A stretch of 64,000 nucleotides of DNA from Desulfosporosinus acidiphilus SJ4 (GCF_000255115.2 NC_018068.1:1831977-1895976), one strand, 5' to 3'; counted from the first letter of the stretch, positions 1 through 8,907 are shown. Translations and numbers: made by a program. Notes: generated by a model not told the origin, from the letters alone.

Positions 1-2
1 CG

Positions 3-401
3 ATTATCAGCACTGTTATTGGAGAGGGAGGAAGCGGGGGAGCACTAGCCTTAGGGGTTGGCAATGTGGTCTTAATGCTTGAAAACTCCTTTTACTCAGT
101 CATTGCGCCGGAAAGCTGTGCTTCAATTCTTTGGAAAGACACATCGAAGGCTAAAGAAGCTGCTGCTGCCTTGAAATTTACGGCTCAGGATCTTTTGAAG
201 CTGGGGGTTGCGGATGAAGTTGTAAGGGAACCTCAGGGCGGTGCCCATTATAACTTAAGGCAAACAGCTGACGAATTGTCTCAAGTCATTTCCAAATATC
301 TTATTCGCCTGCGCCTCGAATCTCCGGAAGCCTTACTGGAAAAACGGTATCAGAAGATTAGAGCGATTGGGGTATTCCAAGAAAAAGAAAAAGGACTTTG
401 A
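3..401 (+). CDS. accA: Acetyl-CoA carboxylase carboxyltransferase alpha subunit, C-terminal part
   Basis: This is the last 132 codons of AccA, cut by the window edge. With AccD it transfers carboxyl from carboxybiotin to acetyl-CoA, giving malonyl-CoA for fatty acid synthesis. The reading frame is open from base 3. It carries the Gly-rich stretch GEGGSGGALALGVGN and the following MLENSFYSVIAPESCASILW segment, both typical of the crotonase-like fold of AccA, and ends with the family's helical tail (EALLEKRYQKIRAIG). Full-length AccA is about 320 residues, so more than half lies upstream of the window. The stop is followed by about 90 bp before a tRNA gene, so accA is the last gene of its operon here. 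Confidence 0.93.
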   Translation: MISTVIGEGGSGGALALGVGNVVLMLENSFYSVIAPESCASILWKDTSKAKEAAAALKFTAQDLLKLGVADEVVREPQGGAHYNLRQTADELSQVISKYLIRLRLESPEALLEKRYQKIRAIGVFQEKEKGL

Positions 402-492
402 GAAAAAACGACTTTTTAATAAAAGACTTGACTTAAACCATGGAATAATGTATTATAGCTAAGTCGGACTAAGACATTAAGAATATCAGCTA

Positions 493-578
493 GGGCGAGT
501 GGCGGAATGGCAGACGCGTCGGTCTCAAAAACCGATATATGTGAGTATGTGTGGGTTCAAGTCCCACCTCGCCCACCA
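493..578 (+). tRNA. tRNA-Leu (anticodon CAA)
   Basis: An 86-nt class II tRNA. The acceptor stem GGGCGAG (493-499) pairs with CTCGCCC (568-574), then discriminator A575 and an encoded CCA (576-578). The anticodon stem TCGGT/ACCGA encloses loop CTCAAAA with anticodon CAA at 526-528, which reads UUG. A long variable arm lies between the anticodon stem and the T arm (GTGGG-TTCAAGT-CCCAC), as expected for leucine tRNAs. Confidence 0.97.
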
Positions 579-838
579 CACTTAATGAAACAAAGTTATA
601 TCAAGGGTTTAACGGAGTTGGTAAGAAATTACCGGCTCCTTTTGTTGTATTCAGAGGTAAGCGTGACCGATACATTATGACTAAATATCGCGTCTCTTTT
701 CATTGTCAGTATTATTAGTTATACTTAATCTGTAAAAAGATTAAATTAAACCTAAATAAACTATAATTTTTGTAAATAAATGTGTGTATTTTACACAATT
801 ACATAGTTAAACAATCCAAACAACTGATTTCTTATTCC
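579..838. other. AT-rich intergenic stretch, no gene seen
   Basis: The 376-bp gap between tRNA-Leu and the two-component operon is AT-rich and has no plausible coding frame. The right part holds the phased repeats and promoter listed separately. In the left part I see only a weak hairpin (AAGGAGCCGG-type half near 628-643) that could end tRNA transcription. Confidence 0.5.
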
Positions 839-876
839 TTCAGCAAACTTTCAGGAACTCTTCAGTACCAATTCAG
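839..876 (+). promoter_or_regulatory. Four TTCAG direct repeats with exact 11-bp phasing, probable response-regulator binding array
   Basis: TTCAG occurs at 839, 850, 861 and 872, each exactly 11 bp after the last. OmpR/PhoB-family regulators bind direct repeats of about 11 bp as head-to-tail dimers, and the next gene (955) encodes such a regulator. The array ends about 55 bp before the -10 hexamer. I infer autoregulation; no binding data are implied. Confidence 0.65.
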
Positions 877-905
877 CTGGTTATAGGAAAATAGACTCAA
901 ATCTC

Positions 906-937
906 TTGGATTAGGTCAAAATATTGCGTTATATAAT
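906..937 (+). promoter_or_regulatory. Candidate promoter of the two-component operon
   Basis: A perfect -10 TATAAT lies at 932-937, but no good -35 hexamer sits 17 bp upstream; the nearest is TTGGAT at 906 with a 20-bp spacer. A weak -35 below a phased repeat array is what an activator-dependent promoter would look like. The ribosome binding site TTGGAGGG (941-948) and ATG at 955 follow. Confidence 0.5.
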
Positions 938-954
938 TTATTGGAGGGCATAGT

Positions 955-1638
955 ATGCAGAATTTAAAGGGTATCAAAATCTTGCTTGTTGATGATGAGC
1001 CCAACATCATACAGTTTTTGGAGATGGGACTGCTTAATGAAGGGTTTGAGGTCCAAACGGCCCCGGACGGAATGACAGGGGTTAATCTCGCCCAGCAATT
1101 TCATCCTCATATCGTCATTCTCGACGTCATGATGCCTGGGATGGATGGTTTTGAAGTGTGCCGGATGCTGAAAAAAACGGAAAATGTGGCGATCATTATG
1201 CTGACTGCTAAAGATGAAGTTGACGATCGAGTGAAAGGGCTGACCTTGGGAGCAGACGACTATATGGTTAAACCTTTTAGTTTTGAGGAACTTTTAGCAC
1301 GTATTCATGCGCGCATTCGCAACCAGTTTCCCAATCTAATGGGTGAGGTAGTTCTCGGAGACTTCCGAATTGATGACCGGCGCAAAGAAATTCAATACCA
1401 GCAGCGTGTACTCGAACTTTCCACGACGGAATATGAGCTGCTCAAATTTATGGTTCTGAACCAGGGCATCGTATTAAGTAAAGCAAAAATTTTGGATAAA
1501 GTATGGGGTTATGATTTCGGGGGAGACGAAAATATTGTTGAGGTTTACATTCGGTCGCTACGAGATAAACTTAATGACAAAGAACACCGCCTAATTCGGA
1601 CCTTGCGCGGAGCGGGATACAGAGTTGACATATCATGA
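955..1638 (+). CDS. OmpR/PhoB-family response regulator
   Basis: A 227-residue two-domain transcription factor. The receiver domain (about residues 7-120) has the acidic pair in LLVDDEP, the phospho-acceptor Asp57 in VILDVMMPG, the Thr in MLTAKD and the Lys in MVKPFSF. The C-terminal winged helix (about 130-226) contains the typical segments ELSTTEYELLKFM and VEVYIRSLRDKL...IRTLRGAGYR. The start ATG has a strong site TTGGAGGG upstream. The stop overlaps the start of the sensor kinase by 4 bp, so the two are translationally coupled. Four 11-bp-phased TTCAG repeats upstream suggest autoregulation. The stimulus is unknown; the closest general types are PhoP/MprA/ArlR-like regulators. Confidence 0.93.
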   Translation: MQNLKGIKILLVDDEPNIIQFLEMGLLNEGFEVQTAPDGMTGVNLAQQFHPHIVILDVMMPGMDGFEVCRMLKKTENVAIIMLTAKDEVDDRVKGLTLGADDYMVKPFSFEELLARIHARIRNQFPNLMGEVVLGDFRIDDRRKEIQYQQRVLELSTTEYELLKFMVLNQGIVLSKAKILDKVWGYDFGGDENIVEVYIRSLRDKLNDKEHRLIRTLRGAGYRVDIS

Positions 1639-3167
1639 AGTTAAAATCGCGGCTAAAAAGCTATTTAGCGCCAAATTCATTGCGGTTTCAACTCTTGTCA
1701 CGTTCTCTTTTGCTGTTGGCAGGATTATTGATTGTTATCGGAGGCTTACAGTATATTTTCATGCAGGGGTTTCTTTATCAGAATCAGGCTAAAAGTATTC
1801 AGACCCAGATTCAGTCTGTTCCGCCTGACGCTTGGGTTCTGATGGCTTCTAACGATCAAGGCAACAGCAGTGCTACCGCGAATAATTCGGCAGCTCCGCC
1901 TGATTCGGGTTTGTTTTTTCCACACCACCATGGACCCTTTTTCTTTCTTCCGGATACCAACATTGCCCTCATTGATCAGGACGGAACTTTTACGGAGCTT
2001 ACCAATGGATCAACTAGTGGATCAATCAATGGGGAAACCTCACCGCGATTAGCTGAGCAAGACTATCAATATGCGTTACAAAGCAATGATCACCATTTAT
2101 CCTATAAAATTGTTAATTCAACAGGGAAAAATGAGCAACTTATCGTTCTCGAGACAATTCGGACAAAGGATCATACTCAAGAATTAGTTCAGGTGAGTCT
2201 CAGTACCAAGCCGTTGAAGGATATGATGCTGCATCAACTTCTTGTTTTTCTCGGAGTTTCGCTGGGTGCTTTAGTCATTGGGATATTAGCCTTTATTCCC
2301 GTGCTGCGCAAAACTCTTGTTCCTTTATCGAACATGGTTGATAAGGTGGAACAAATTGATGCCGGAAATCTTGCTGAACGTATCCCAGTCGATCAGGGCC
2401 AAGTGGAGATTGATCATCTCGCTAATTCCTTTAATGGGATGCTGCAGAGACTTGAATCGTCTTTTGATGCGGAAATAGAGTCGAAAGAGCAAATGCGCCG
2501 TTTTGTTGCTGACGCGTCTCACGAACTGCGTACTCCATTGACAGCTATCCATGGGTTTTTAGAGGTCCTTTTGCGCGGCGCCGTGAATCAGCCGGATATG
2601 CTGGACCGGTCGTTAAAAAGTATGTATGCAGAATCAGAACGTATGAAAAAGTTGGTGGAGGACCTTCTTTTACTTGCTAAACTTGATCGATCTCCTAAAA
2701 TTCAACGAAATGAAATCATGTTGGATGAAGTGATCAAAGAGATGGCACCGCAGCTGAGACTATTGGCCGGGGAGCGTAAGGTTGTCCTTAAACTTACTTC
2801 TGATTTAAAAGGGTGGTTTGATGTCGACCGACTTAAACAAGTGATCCTGAATCTTTTTCACAATGCGGTTCAGCATACGGATGCTGAACAGGGAGAAATC
2901 CAAATTTCCTTAACCAAGGTTAGAGGCGGCGTGGAACTCTCAGTTCACGATAATGGTTCTGGGATTTCGGAGAAACATTTGTCAAAGTTGTTCGACCGTT
3001 TTTATCGCAGTGATTCTTCAAGGACAAGGAAGTATGGGGGCTCAGGCCTCGGTTTATCAATTACAAAATCAATTGTAGAACTTCACGGCGGCACCATAAG
3101 GGTTGAGAGTGCTGTCGACGAAGGAACAACCTTTTATGTCTGGCTCCCTCTCGCTGAAGAGGCATAA
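1635..3167 (+). CDS. Membrane sensor histidine kinase (HAMP, HisKA, HATPase)
   Basis: A 510-residue partner of the upstream regulator. There is a short cytoplasmic N-terminus, a first membrane helix at about 20-50, an extracytoplasmic domain of about 145 residues, a second helix at about 198-222 and then HAMP. The HisKA H-box ASHELRTPL has the phosphorylated His at residue 296. The ATPase domain shows the N-box NLFHNAVQHT, the DNGSGI G1 box and GGSGLGLSI. The sensor domain is unusual: an Asn/Ser/Ala-rich stretch is followed by a HHHGPFFF segment near residue 97. That could bind a metal, but this is a guess. It is translated from an ATG overlapping the regulator's stop. Confidence 0.92.
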   Translation: MKLKSRLKSYLAPNSLRFQLLSRSLLLLAGLLIVIGGLQYIFMQGFLYQNQAKSIQTQIQSVPPDAWVLMASNDQGNSSATANNSAAPPDSGLFFPHHHGPFFFLPDTNIALIDQDGTFTELTNGSTSGSINGETSPRLAEQDYQYALQSNDHHLSYKIVNSTGKNEQLIVLETIRTKDHTQELVQVSLSTKPLKDMMLHQLLVFLGVSLGALVIGILAFIPVLRKTLVPLSNMVDKVEQIDAGNLAERIPVDQGQVEIDHLANSFNGMLQRLESSFDAEIESKEQMRRFVADASHELRTPLTAIHGFLEVLLRGAVNQPDMLDRSLKSMYAESERMKKLVEDLLLLAKLDRSPKIQRNEIMLDEVIKEMAPQLRLLAGERKVVLKLTSDLKGWFDVDRLKQVILNLFHNAVQHTDAEQGEIQISLTKVRGGVELSVHDNGSGISEKHLSKLFDRFYRSDSSRTRKYGGSGLGLSITKSIVELHGGTIRVESAVDEGTTFYVWLPLAEEA

Positions 3168-3243
3168 TGCAGGAAGGGATCATATGTTTGTTAGAACCCT
3201 ATGGGTATGATATAGTTAAGTGCGAAGAGAAAGGGGTTTTACG

Positions 3244-5877
3244 ATGCCGAAAATGGTAATATTAGACGGAAACAGCCTTGCGAATCGCGCTTTCTATGCC
3301 TTACCCTTGCTGACAACATCTGATGGGCGTCCGACGAATGTGCTGCAGGGTTTTCTGACGATGCTTTTTCGTTTAGAACAAGAACAACATCCGGATTACT
3401 GGGTGGTGGCTTTCGATAAAACAAAGGCAACGATCCGCATCGAACAGTATGCCGGATATAAAGCGCAAAGAAAAGAAACTCCGGAAGGTTTGCGTCCGCA
3501 ATTTGACTTTCTCAAAGAAATTCTTGCCGAACTGGATGTGCCGATGCTGGAACTTGCCGGTTATGAAGCTGATGATCTTATTGCTGCGGTGACCAAGCAA
3601 GCAGAAGCACAGGGAATGGAGGTCCAGGTCTACACCGGTGACAGAGATGCTTTGCAGCTGATCTCGCCAAAGACCCATATCTATTTAACGAAGAAGGGAA
3701 TCAGCGAAGTTGAATGCTATGATGAGCATGCATTGTGGGAGCGTTACCAACTGCGTCCTCTGCAAATTATAGATTTAAAAGGTTTGATGGGAGACACTTC
3801 TGATAATATTCCTGGTGTTCCGGGTATTGGAGAGAAAACTGCTCTCAAATTGCTTTGGGAATATGAAACCGTTGAGGGAGTCTTGGCAAACGCAGAGAAA
3901 GTCTCCGGAAAGAAACTGCAAAGTAATTTAAAGGAATATGCAGATCAGGCAAGACTGAGCAAAACCTTAGCTACGATGTTGACGGAGGTGCCTTTGCCGT
4001 TCTCCTTAGAGAACTTTATTTATCGCCGGCCTCAAGCATCTAAGGTACTTCCTGCTTTAAACAAATATGATTTGAGAAATGTAGCACGGATATGGCAAGA
4101 GCGTTATGCTAGGGATGGGGAGGCTAAAAAAGATATCCCGGAAGTAGCGTTGGAGCAGTGGCCGGTTCGTGAGCTTTCCGAAGAAGGATGGCTGGCTCAG
4201 ATCGAACAATGGCGTACCTCTAAAGTTCCCCTTACTTTGGCTTGCCGTTATGAAGGAACCGGGCTGCAGGGCGGCCATTGGCTTGAATGGGGGATCGCCG
4301 TTTCGGGGGAGACCTTTAAACTGCCCCGAGAAGAAGGAGATCCCAGAGTTGTCGAGGCCTGGCTGGGGTTATTGGAAAGTGAAGAGGTTCCTAAGATTTT
4401 GGCCGATACAAAAATGACGGCCTTGCTGCTCGGGAATGAGAACAAGACATTAAAAGGAGTGGCCTTTGATCTCAGCCTGGCGTCTTATTTGATTCAGTCC
4501 TCCCGTACGAAGTTCGCTCCTCTGGATTTAGTTAAAGAATATGTTCCTGCACTGGACGCCTTTGACAGTGTTACTGATGAGGCTGCGGCGCTGGCTCAAG
4601 TGGCTCCGAAATACCAAGCAGAAATTGAGGCTTTAGGACTGGGAGATTTACTGCATAAGATTGAAGAACCCTTGAGTTTTGTTTTAGTTCAAATGGAGCG
4701 TCAGGGGATTGGTATTGATATTCAACAGTTGCAACACTTCGGTGAAGGAATCAGTACCACATTAAAACAATTAGAACAGGAAATCTATGCTTTAGCCGAA
4801 ACGTCCTTTAATATAAATTCTCCGAAACAGCTAGGAACGATATTGTTCGAAAAACTGGGATTAGCCGCTGCTAAAAAAACGAAAACAGGCTATTCCACCG
4901 ATGCCGAGACCTTGGAAGAGCTGCGTTCGGCTCATCCGATTATTGAGAAGATTTTAGATTATCGCCAGTTAAATAAGCTCATGTCTACTTATGTCAATGG
5001 GTTGCTGGCTCAGGAGAAAGACGGCAGAATTCATACGACCTTCCAGCAAACTGTGACGGCAACGGGGCGGCTTTCCAGTACGGAACCCAACTTGCAAAAT
5101 ATACCCATTCGTTTAGAACAAGGGCGGCAGTTAAGAAAAGTCTTCCATCCAACGGAGCCTGGTTATCTGCTTCTATCGGCGGATTTTTCTCAGATCGAAC
5201 TGCGTATTTTAGCCCACTATTCTCAAGATCCCTTGCTCTGTGAATCTTTTGCCTTAGGTCAGGATGTTCATACCAGAACTGCTGCCGAAGTTTTTGGCGT
5301 TTCCCTTGAAGCAGTGACCTCAGGTATGCGCAGAAGTGCCAAGGCTGTAAATTTTGGGCTTGTCTATGGTTTAACAGAGTTTGGGTTGTCGAGGGATTTA
5401 GGTATTCCCCGCAAAGAATCCAAGTTTTACATCGAACAATATTTTAAACGCTATAGCGGCGTGAAACAGTATTTAGAAAATGTCGTTGCTCAAGCCAAAC
5501 AAGAAGGACAAGTCCGCACCTTATTAAATCGTCTGCGGCGAATTCCAGAACTTTATCACGCCAATAGGGTCCAAAGGCAGCTGGGAGAAAGGATTGCCAT
5601 GAATACGCCGGTTCAGGGAACAGCGGCAGATATTATGAAAATAGCCATGATCCAAGTTGCTGAAGGGATAAAATCCTATCAAGCGGCTGTTTTATTGCAG
5701 GTACATGATGAGCTTTTGCTCCAAGTCGCGCCGGAAGATCTGTGGCAAGTAGCCCACATCTTAAAAGATACCATGGAAAATGCCTTTCCGCTGTCTGTTC
5801 CTATGACGGTTGACTGCAAAGTCGGCCCCAATTGGTATGATCTGAAATCCTATTTGCCTAAGGTTAAAAAGGAGTAA
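3244..5877 (+). CDS. polA: DNA polymerase I
   Basis: 877 residues. An N-terminal 5'-3' FEN-type nuclease (about 1-290) shows GYEADDL, VYTGDRD and the helix-hairpin-helix region GIGEKTA. A middle domain follows, then the polymerase domain (about 470-877) with motif A LSADFSQIELRILAH, the O-helix RRSAKAVNFGLVYGL and motif C LLQVHDELLLQV. The middle domain lacks the D-x-E metal ligands of a proofreading exonuclease, as in Bacillus and Thermus enzymes, so it is probably proofreading-inactive. I start at ATG 3244, 7 bp after AGAAAGGGG, rather than at the in-frame GTG at 3220. Two bases separate its stop from mutM, forming a repair operon. Confidence 0.96.
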   Translation: MPKMVILDGNSLANRAFYALPLLTTSDGRPTNVLQGFLTMLFRLEQEQHPDYWVVAFDKTKATIRIEQYAGYKAQRKETPEGLRPQFDFLKEILAELDVPMLELAGYEADDLIAAVTKQAEAQGMEVQVYTGDRDALQLISPKTHIYLTKKGISEVECYDEHALWERYQLRPLQIIDLKGLMGDTSDNIPGVPGIGEKTALKLLWEYETVEGVLANAEKVSGKKLQSNLKEYADQARLSKTLATMLTEVPLPFSLENFIYRRPQASKVLPALNKYDLRNVARIWQERYARDGEAKKDIPEVALEQWPVRELSEEGWLAQIEQWRTSKVPLTLACRYEGTGLQGGHWLEWGIAVSGETFKLPREEGDPRVVEAWLGLLESEEVPKILADTKMTALLLGNENKTLKGVAFDLSLASYLIQSSRTKFAPLDLVKEYVPALDAFDSVTDEAAALAQVAPKYQAEIEALGLGDLLHKIEEPLSFVLVQMERQGIGIDIQQLQHFGEGISTTLKQLEQEIYALAETSFNINSPKQLGTILFEKLGLAAAKKTKTGYSTDAETLEELRSAHPIIEKILDYRQLNKLMSTYVNGLLAQEKDGRIHTTFQQTVTATGRLSSTEPNLQNIPIRLEQGRQLRKVFHPTEPGYLLLSADFSQIELRILAHYSQDPLLCESFALGQDVHTRTAAEVFGVSLEAVTSGMRRSAKAVNFGLVYGLTEFGLSRDLGIPRKESKFYIEQYFKRYSGVKQYLENVVAQAKQEGQVRTLLNRLRRIPELYHANRVQRQLGERIAMNTPVQGTAADIMKIAMIQVAEGIKSYQAAVLLQVHDELLLQVAPEDLWQVAHILKDTMENAFPLSVPMTVDCKVGPNWYDLKSYLPKVKKE

Positions 5878-5879
5878 TT

Positions 5880-6701
5880 ATGCCAGAATTACCAGAAGTT
5901 GAAACAATTCGACGAACCTTAGCTGTACACATTACTGATTTAAGAATAAAAGATATCTCCCTTAAGTGGCCCTCTGCTGTCAGCGGCTGGCGGGACAAGG
6001 ATTTTAAGGAACTTGTCCTGGGAAGGCAAATTCTAGCTCTCGACCGGCGGGGAAAATATCTCCTCATCCACTTGGATGAGGAGATAACTTTAATCGCCCA
6101 CATGCGCATGACGGGGCGATTGAATTATTATCCGGAACCGAAGGAACCGGATAAACACACGCATGTAGTCCTCACTTTGGAACGCGGGGAAGTGCACTTT
6201 TCTGACGTCCGAAAATTTGGCCGAATTCAAGCGATTCCAACCTCTTTGTGCATCCAAGAGTCCTCGCTGAGCAAACTTGGTCCGGAACCCTTAGATCCAC
6301 AGTTTACCGCGAATATGCTGCGAGATCGTTTAGCCAAGAAAAAAGTTAATATCAAGGGAGCTTTGCTGGATCAGCATGTTCTTGCCGGATTGGGAAACAT
6401 CTATGCTGATGAATCACTTTTTCGAGCGGGAATATCCCCCCAGCGCCCAGCTAATTCGCTTACGGATGAGGAAATTAAGCATCTGCATCGAGCCATTCAA
6501 GCTGTCTTACAAGCCGGCATTGATGCCCGGGGGACCTCTTTTAGAGACTATAGGGATGCTAATGGGGAAAAGGGGCAGTTTGAACAAGCTCTTCAGGTTT
6601 ATGGCAGAGGGGGGCATCCCTGTCGGATTTGCGGCGAAACTTTAGAGCGCTTGCGTTTGGCCGGCCGTACAACGGTTTACTGTCCAAAATGTCAGAAGTA
6701 A
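5880..6701 (+). CDS. mutM: Formamidopyrimidine-DNA glycosylase (Fpg)
   Basis: 273 residues, the usual family length. After Met removal the protein begins with the catalytic Pro and Glu (PELPEVETIRR). It excises oxidised purines such as 8-oxoguanine and nicks the abasic site. The helix-two-turn-helix region contains QHVLAGLGNIYADE, and the C-terminus has a four-Cys zinc finger (CRICG...TVYCPKC). It starts 2 bp after the polA stop, so the two repair enzymes are cotranscribed. coaE, which often follows in Firmicutes, is absent here. Confidence 0.96.
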   Translation: MPELPEVETIRRTLAVHITDLRIKDISLKWPSAVSGWRDKDFKELVLGRQILALDRRGKYLLIHLDEEITLIAHMRMTGRLNYYPEPKEPDKHTHVVLTLERGEVHFSDVRKFGRIQAIPTSLCIQESSLSKLGPEPLDPQFTANMLRDRLAKKKVNIKGALLDQHVLAGLGNIYADESLFRAGISPQRPANSLTDEEIKHLHRAIQAVLQAGIDARGTSFRDYRDANGEKGQFEQALQVYGRGGHPCRICGETLERLRLAGRTTVYCPKCQK

Positions 6702-6885
6702 GAAGCTCAGCGTCGGTATAGTTCACATCATTACTTAATCCAGGAAAAATGGATTTCTGTGAATAAGCGAGTATTTAGGGGATATTGAAATTATACTGAG
6801 GGAGTTTCTTTATATTGTCTGAAAGTATAACTTTCGGTTAAATGCTTTCATGATGAGGGGATAGATACGAAATCCGAGGTACGTA

Positions 6886-7743
6886 ATGAGTAAAGAAAGT
6901 AAAATTCCAAATTTTCATCTGCGAGCCGACTGTAATAATTGTTTCGGTTTGTGCTGTGTTGCCCTTTATTTTTCTGCCTCAGAAGGGTTTCCAATGGACA
7001 AAGAGGCAGGTCAGCCTTGCCTTAACCTGCAGTCCGATTTTCGCTGCAGTATTCACCAAAACCTTCAGGAACGCGGTCTAAAGGGATGTATAGCCTATGA
7101 CTGTTTTGGAGCAGGTCAAAAAGTTTCACAGGTCAGTTATTTAGGCAAAGATTGGCGGACAGAACCGCAATCAGTTAAGCAGATGTTTGAAGTGTTTTTA
7201 AACATGCGTCAAATTCATGAATTGCTCTGGTATTTGACCGAAGCACTGACATTGAAGCCGGCTTTTGCTATCCGTAACTTAATAAAATCCATGCTTGAGA
7301 AAACGGAAAAACAAACTTACTTGAGTCCCGAGGCAGTCACGGTATTAGATGTTGCCTCGCATCGGGCAGAGGTTAACAGAGTCCTTCTTAAGACCAGTGA
7401 GTTGGTACGAGCAGATGCTCGCTCTGGGCAAAAGGCTCATCTAAAACACCAAAGGTCATTTGGGCGAGGAGCGGATCTGATTGCTAAAGATCTAAGAAGA
7501 TATGATCTCAGAGGAGCCAACCTGAGGGGAGCTTATCTTATTGCTGCCGACCTGAGAGGAATGGACCTTAGCGGTGCAGATTTTATCGGTGCCGATTTTC
7601 GAGATACAGATTTGCGAGGAACCGACTTAAGTAAGAGTATTTTTCTTACCCAAGGACAAATCAATTCAGCGAAGGGCGATGAATACACCAAGTTGCCACC
7701 CGCACTACTTCGCCCAGTATTTTGGAGTTCAGAAGAATCTTGA
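6886..7743 (+). CDS. Cys-rich (YkgJ-like) domain fused to pentapeptide repeats
   Basis: 285 residues. The first 90 residues hold many cysteines (CNNCFGLCC, then single Cys in QPCLN, FRCSI, KGCIAYDCF), resembling the zinc- or iron-chelating YkgJ-type domain. A helical middle (about 95-185) follows. From about residue 195 there are about 12 pentapeptide units of the A(D/N)LXX kind (DLRGANLRGAYLIAADLRGMDLSGADF), which fold as a right-handed beta-helix. Similar proteins are annotated only as pentapeptide-repeat proteins. Some pentapeptide proteins mimic DNA and protect gyrase, but nothing here proves that. It stands alone, with about 180 bp of AT-rich sequence upstream. Confidence 0.72.
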   Translation: MSKESKIPNFHLRADCNNCFGLCCVALYFSASEGFPMDKEAGQPCLNLQSDFRCSIHQNLQERGLKGCIAYDCFGAGQKVSQVSYLGKDWRTEPQSVKQMFEVFLNMRQIHELLWYLTEALTLKPAFAIRNLIKSMLEKTEKQTYLSPEAVTVLDVASHRAEVNRVLLKTSELVRADARSGQKAHLKHQRSFGRGADLIAKDLRRYDLRGANLRGAYLIAADLRGMDLSGADFIGADFRDTDLRGTDLSKSIFLTQGQINSAKGDEYTKLPPALLRPVFWSSEES

Positions 7744-7788
7744 ATCATTTCTATAGACCGGGTGTGCTCTATCGGCAAGGATGGTTTA

Positions 7789-8577
7789 TTATAAGACCCT
7801 TTGAGCGCCTATGAAGGTGTTTAACCAATAGGACGAAGTTAAGGGGTAGACCGCCACTCCTTTATGGGTTGTAGCACTGATAAATTGCGAGTTGCCGAGA
7901 TAAATTCCGACATGGTCAATGGTTCCGTTGCCTGCTATAGAGAAGAAGACTAAATCTCCAGATTTCAGGTCATGGTAGGTAACGGCGGTGCCGGTCTTTC
8001 CTTGTTCCTGGCTGGTACGCGGCAGTACGATACCTTGAGAAGCATAAACATATTGAGTAAAACCTGAACAATCAAAGCCTTTGGGAGTAGTTCCCCCCCA
8101 AAGATAAGGTGTTCCCAGCAAACTATTGGCTTCAGAAATGATCCTGGAAACTATAGGGTTGGTATTCGAGGTTTGAGTTGCTTGAGCAGATTGAGCAGCT
8201 TGAGTTGCTTGAGCGGTTGACTGAATAGCCTGAGTAGCTTGAGTAGCTTGAGCAGATTGAGATTGGGCTTTCTCTAAGGCGTCTTGGGTTATAGGCCCGG
8301 CAATTCCATCGACTTGGAGATGATCGTTTTGTTGGAAAGCCTCCACGGCCGACAATGTTTTCGAACCAAAAATTCCGTCTGCTGTTCCTACACTATAATT
8401 TAAGTTATTTAATTCCTTTTGCAAGGTTATGACATCATTCCCTCGTGAGCCTAATTTCATGAGGGTCGCTGCTTGGACAACCGGAACAAATGTTACTAGA
8501 CTCGTGAATACTAATGTACTGGCTGCGGCAAGTTTAAACTTTCCATTCCATTGTTTTAATCTAAAATTTAGTTTCAT
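7789..8577 (-). CDS. Secreted peptidoglycan endopeptidase (PG-binding + NlpC/P60)
   Basis: 262 residues. The N-terminus is a signal peptide (positively charged, hydrophobic stretch, cleavage near VQA at about 34-36). A peptidoglycan_binding_1 domain (about 40-95, GSRGNDVITLQKELN...DGIFGSKTLSAVEAFQ) follows, then a low-complexity Gln/Ala/Thr linker of about 40 residues. The NlpC/P60 catalytic domain (about 143-262) has Cys in FDCSGF and His in IDHVGIYLG. It probably cuts stem-peptide bonds during wall turnover or separation. The start is ATG with GGAGGAAA upstream on the minus strand. No cyclic-di-AMP riboswitch was recognised upstream. Confidence 0.92.
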   Translation of the reverse strand: MKLNFRLKQWNGKFKLAAASTLVFTSLVTFVPVVQAATLMKLGSRGNDVITLQKELNNLNYSVGTADGIFGSKTLSAVEAFQQNDHLQVDGIAGPITQDALEKAQSQSAQATQATQAIQSTAQATQAAQSAQATQTSNTNPIVSRIISEANSLLGTPYLWGGTTPKGFDCSGFTQYVYASQGIVLPRTSQEQGKTGTAVTYHDLKSGDLVFFSIAGNGTIDHVGIYLGNSQFISATTHKGVAVYPLTSSYWLNTFIGAQRVL

Positions 8578-8650
8578 ATTTCCTCCAAATTACTATTATC
8601 ACATTATAGTTTGAAGTTTAAGTTCACGGACAGGACAAGTTATGTTCTTA
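8235..8650. other. Linker repeat and upstream of NlpC/P60 gene
   Basis: Within the gene, bases about 8165-8265 encode the (A/Q)(T/A)Q linker as an imperfect short repeat (GCTTGAG/GCTTGAT units). Such tracts vary in length between strains. Upstream of the start (8578-8650) the sequence is AT-rich and I see no clear promoter. Confidence 0.4.
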
Positions 8651-8779
8651 AGCTTACCATCTAAAAACTTATAGTTAAAGTAAAGGTTGTTGGCTTAATA
8701 ACCATAATTATCCTCATGGATGAACGCTATTTGTTTTTTAAATAAATTTGCAATAATTTAAAGAGAATTTAACGATAAA

Positions 8780-8820
8780 AAGTTGAGATGAGCATAACTT
8801 AGTATAGCTCATCTCAACTT
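8780..8820 (-). terminator. Terminator of the riboflavin transporter gene
   Basis: A perfect 14-bp inverted repeat (AAGTTGAGATGAGC and its complement) encloses a 13-nt loop. Read on the minus strand it is followed by TTTTT, so it ends transcription of the EamA gene at 8941-9918. The rest of the 363-bp gap to the NlpC/P60 gene is AT-rich and holds no gene. Confidence 0.85.
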
Positions 8821-8907
8821 ACGGTTTAAAATACTTATTTAGTTTAATATCATAAAGTATAGAATAATTTATCTTACCTTATCGTTGCATTAACTAACTT
8901 ATATTGA

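Noticed and set aside
839-876. Short direct repeats as a CRISPR array
   Set aside because: Repeats are only 5 bp, spacers 6 bp and no cas gene is present.
3220-3243. GTG 3220 as the polA start
   Set aside because: The strong AGAAAGGGG site is placed for ATG 3244, and the extra residues do not belong to the nuclease domain.
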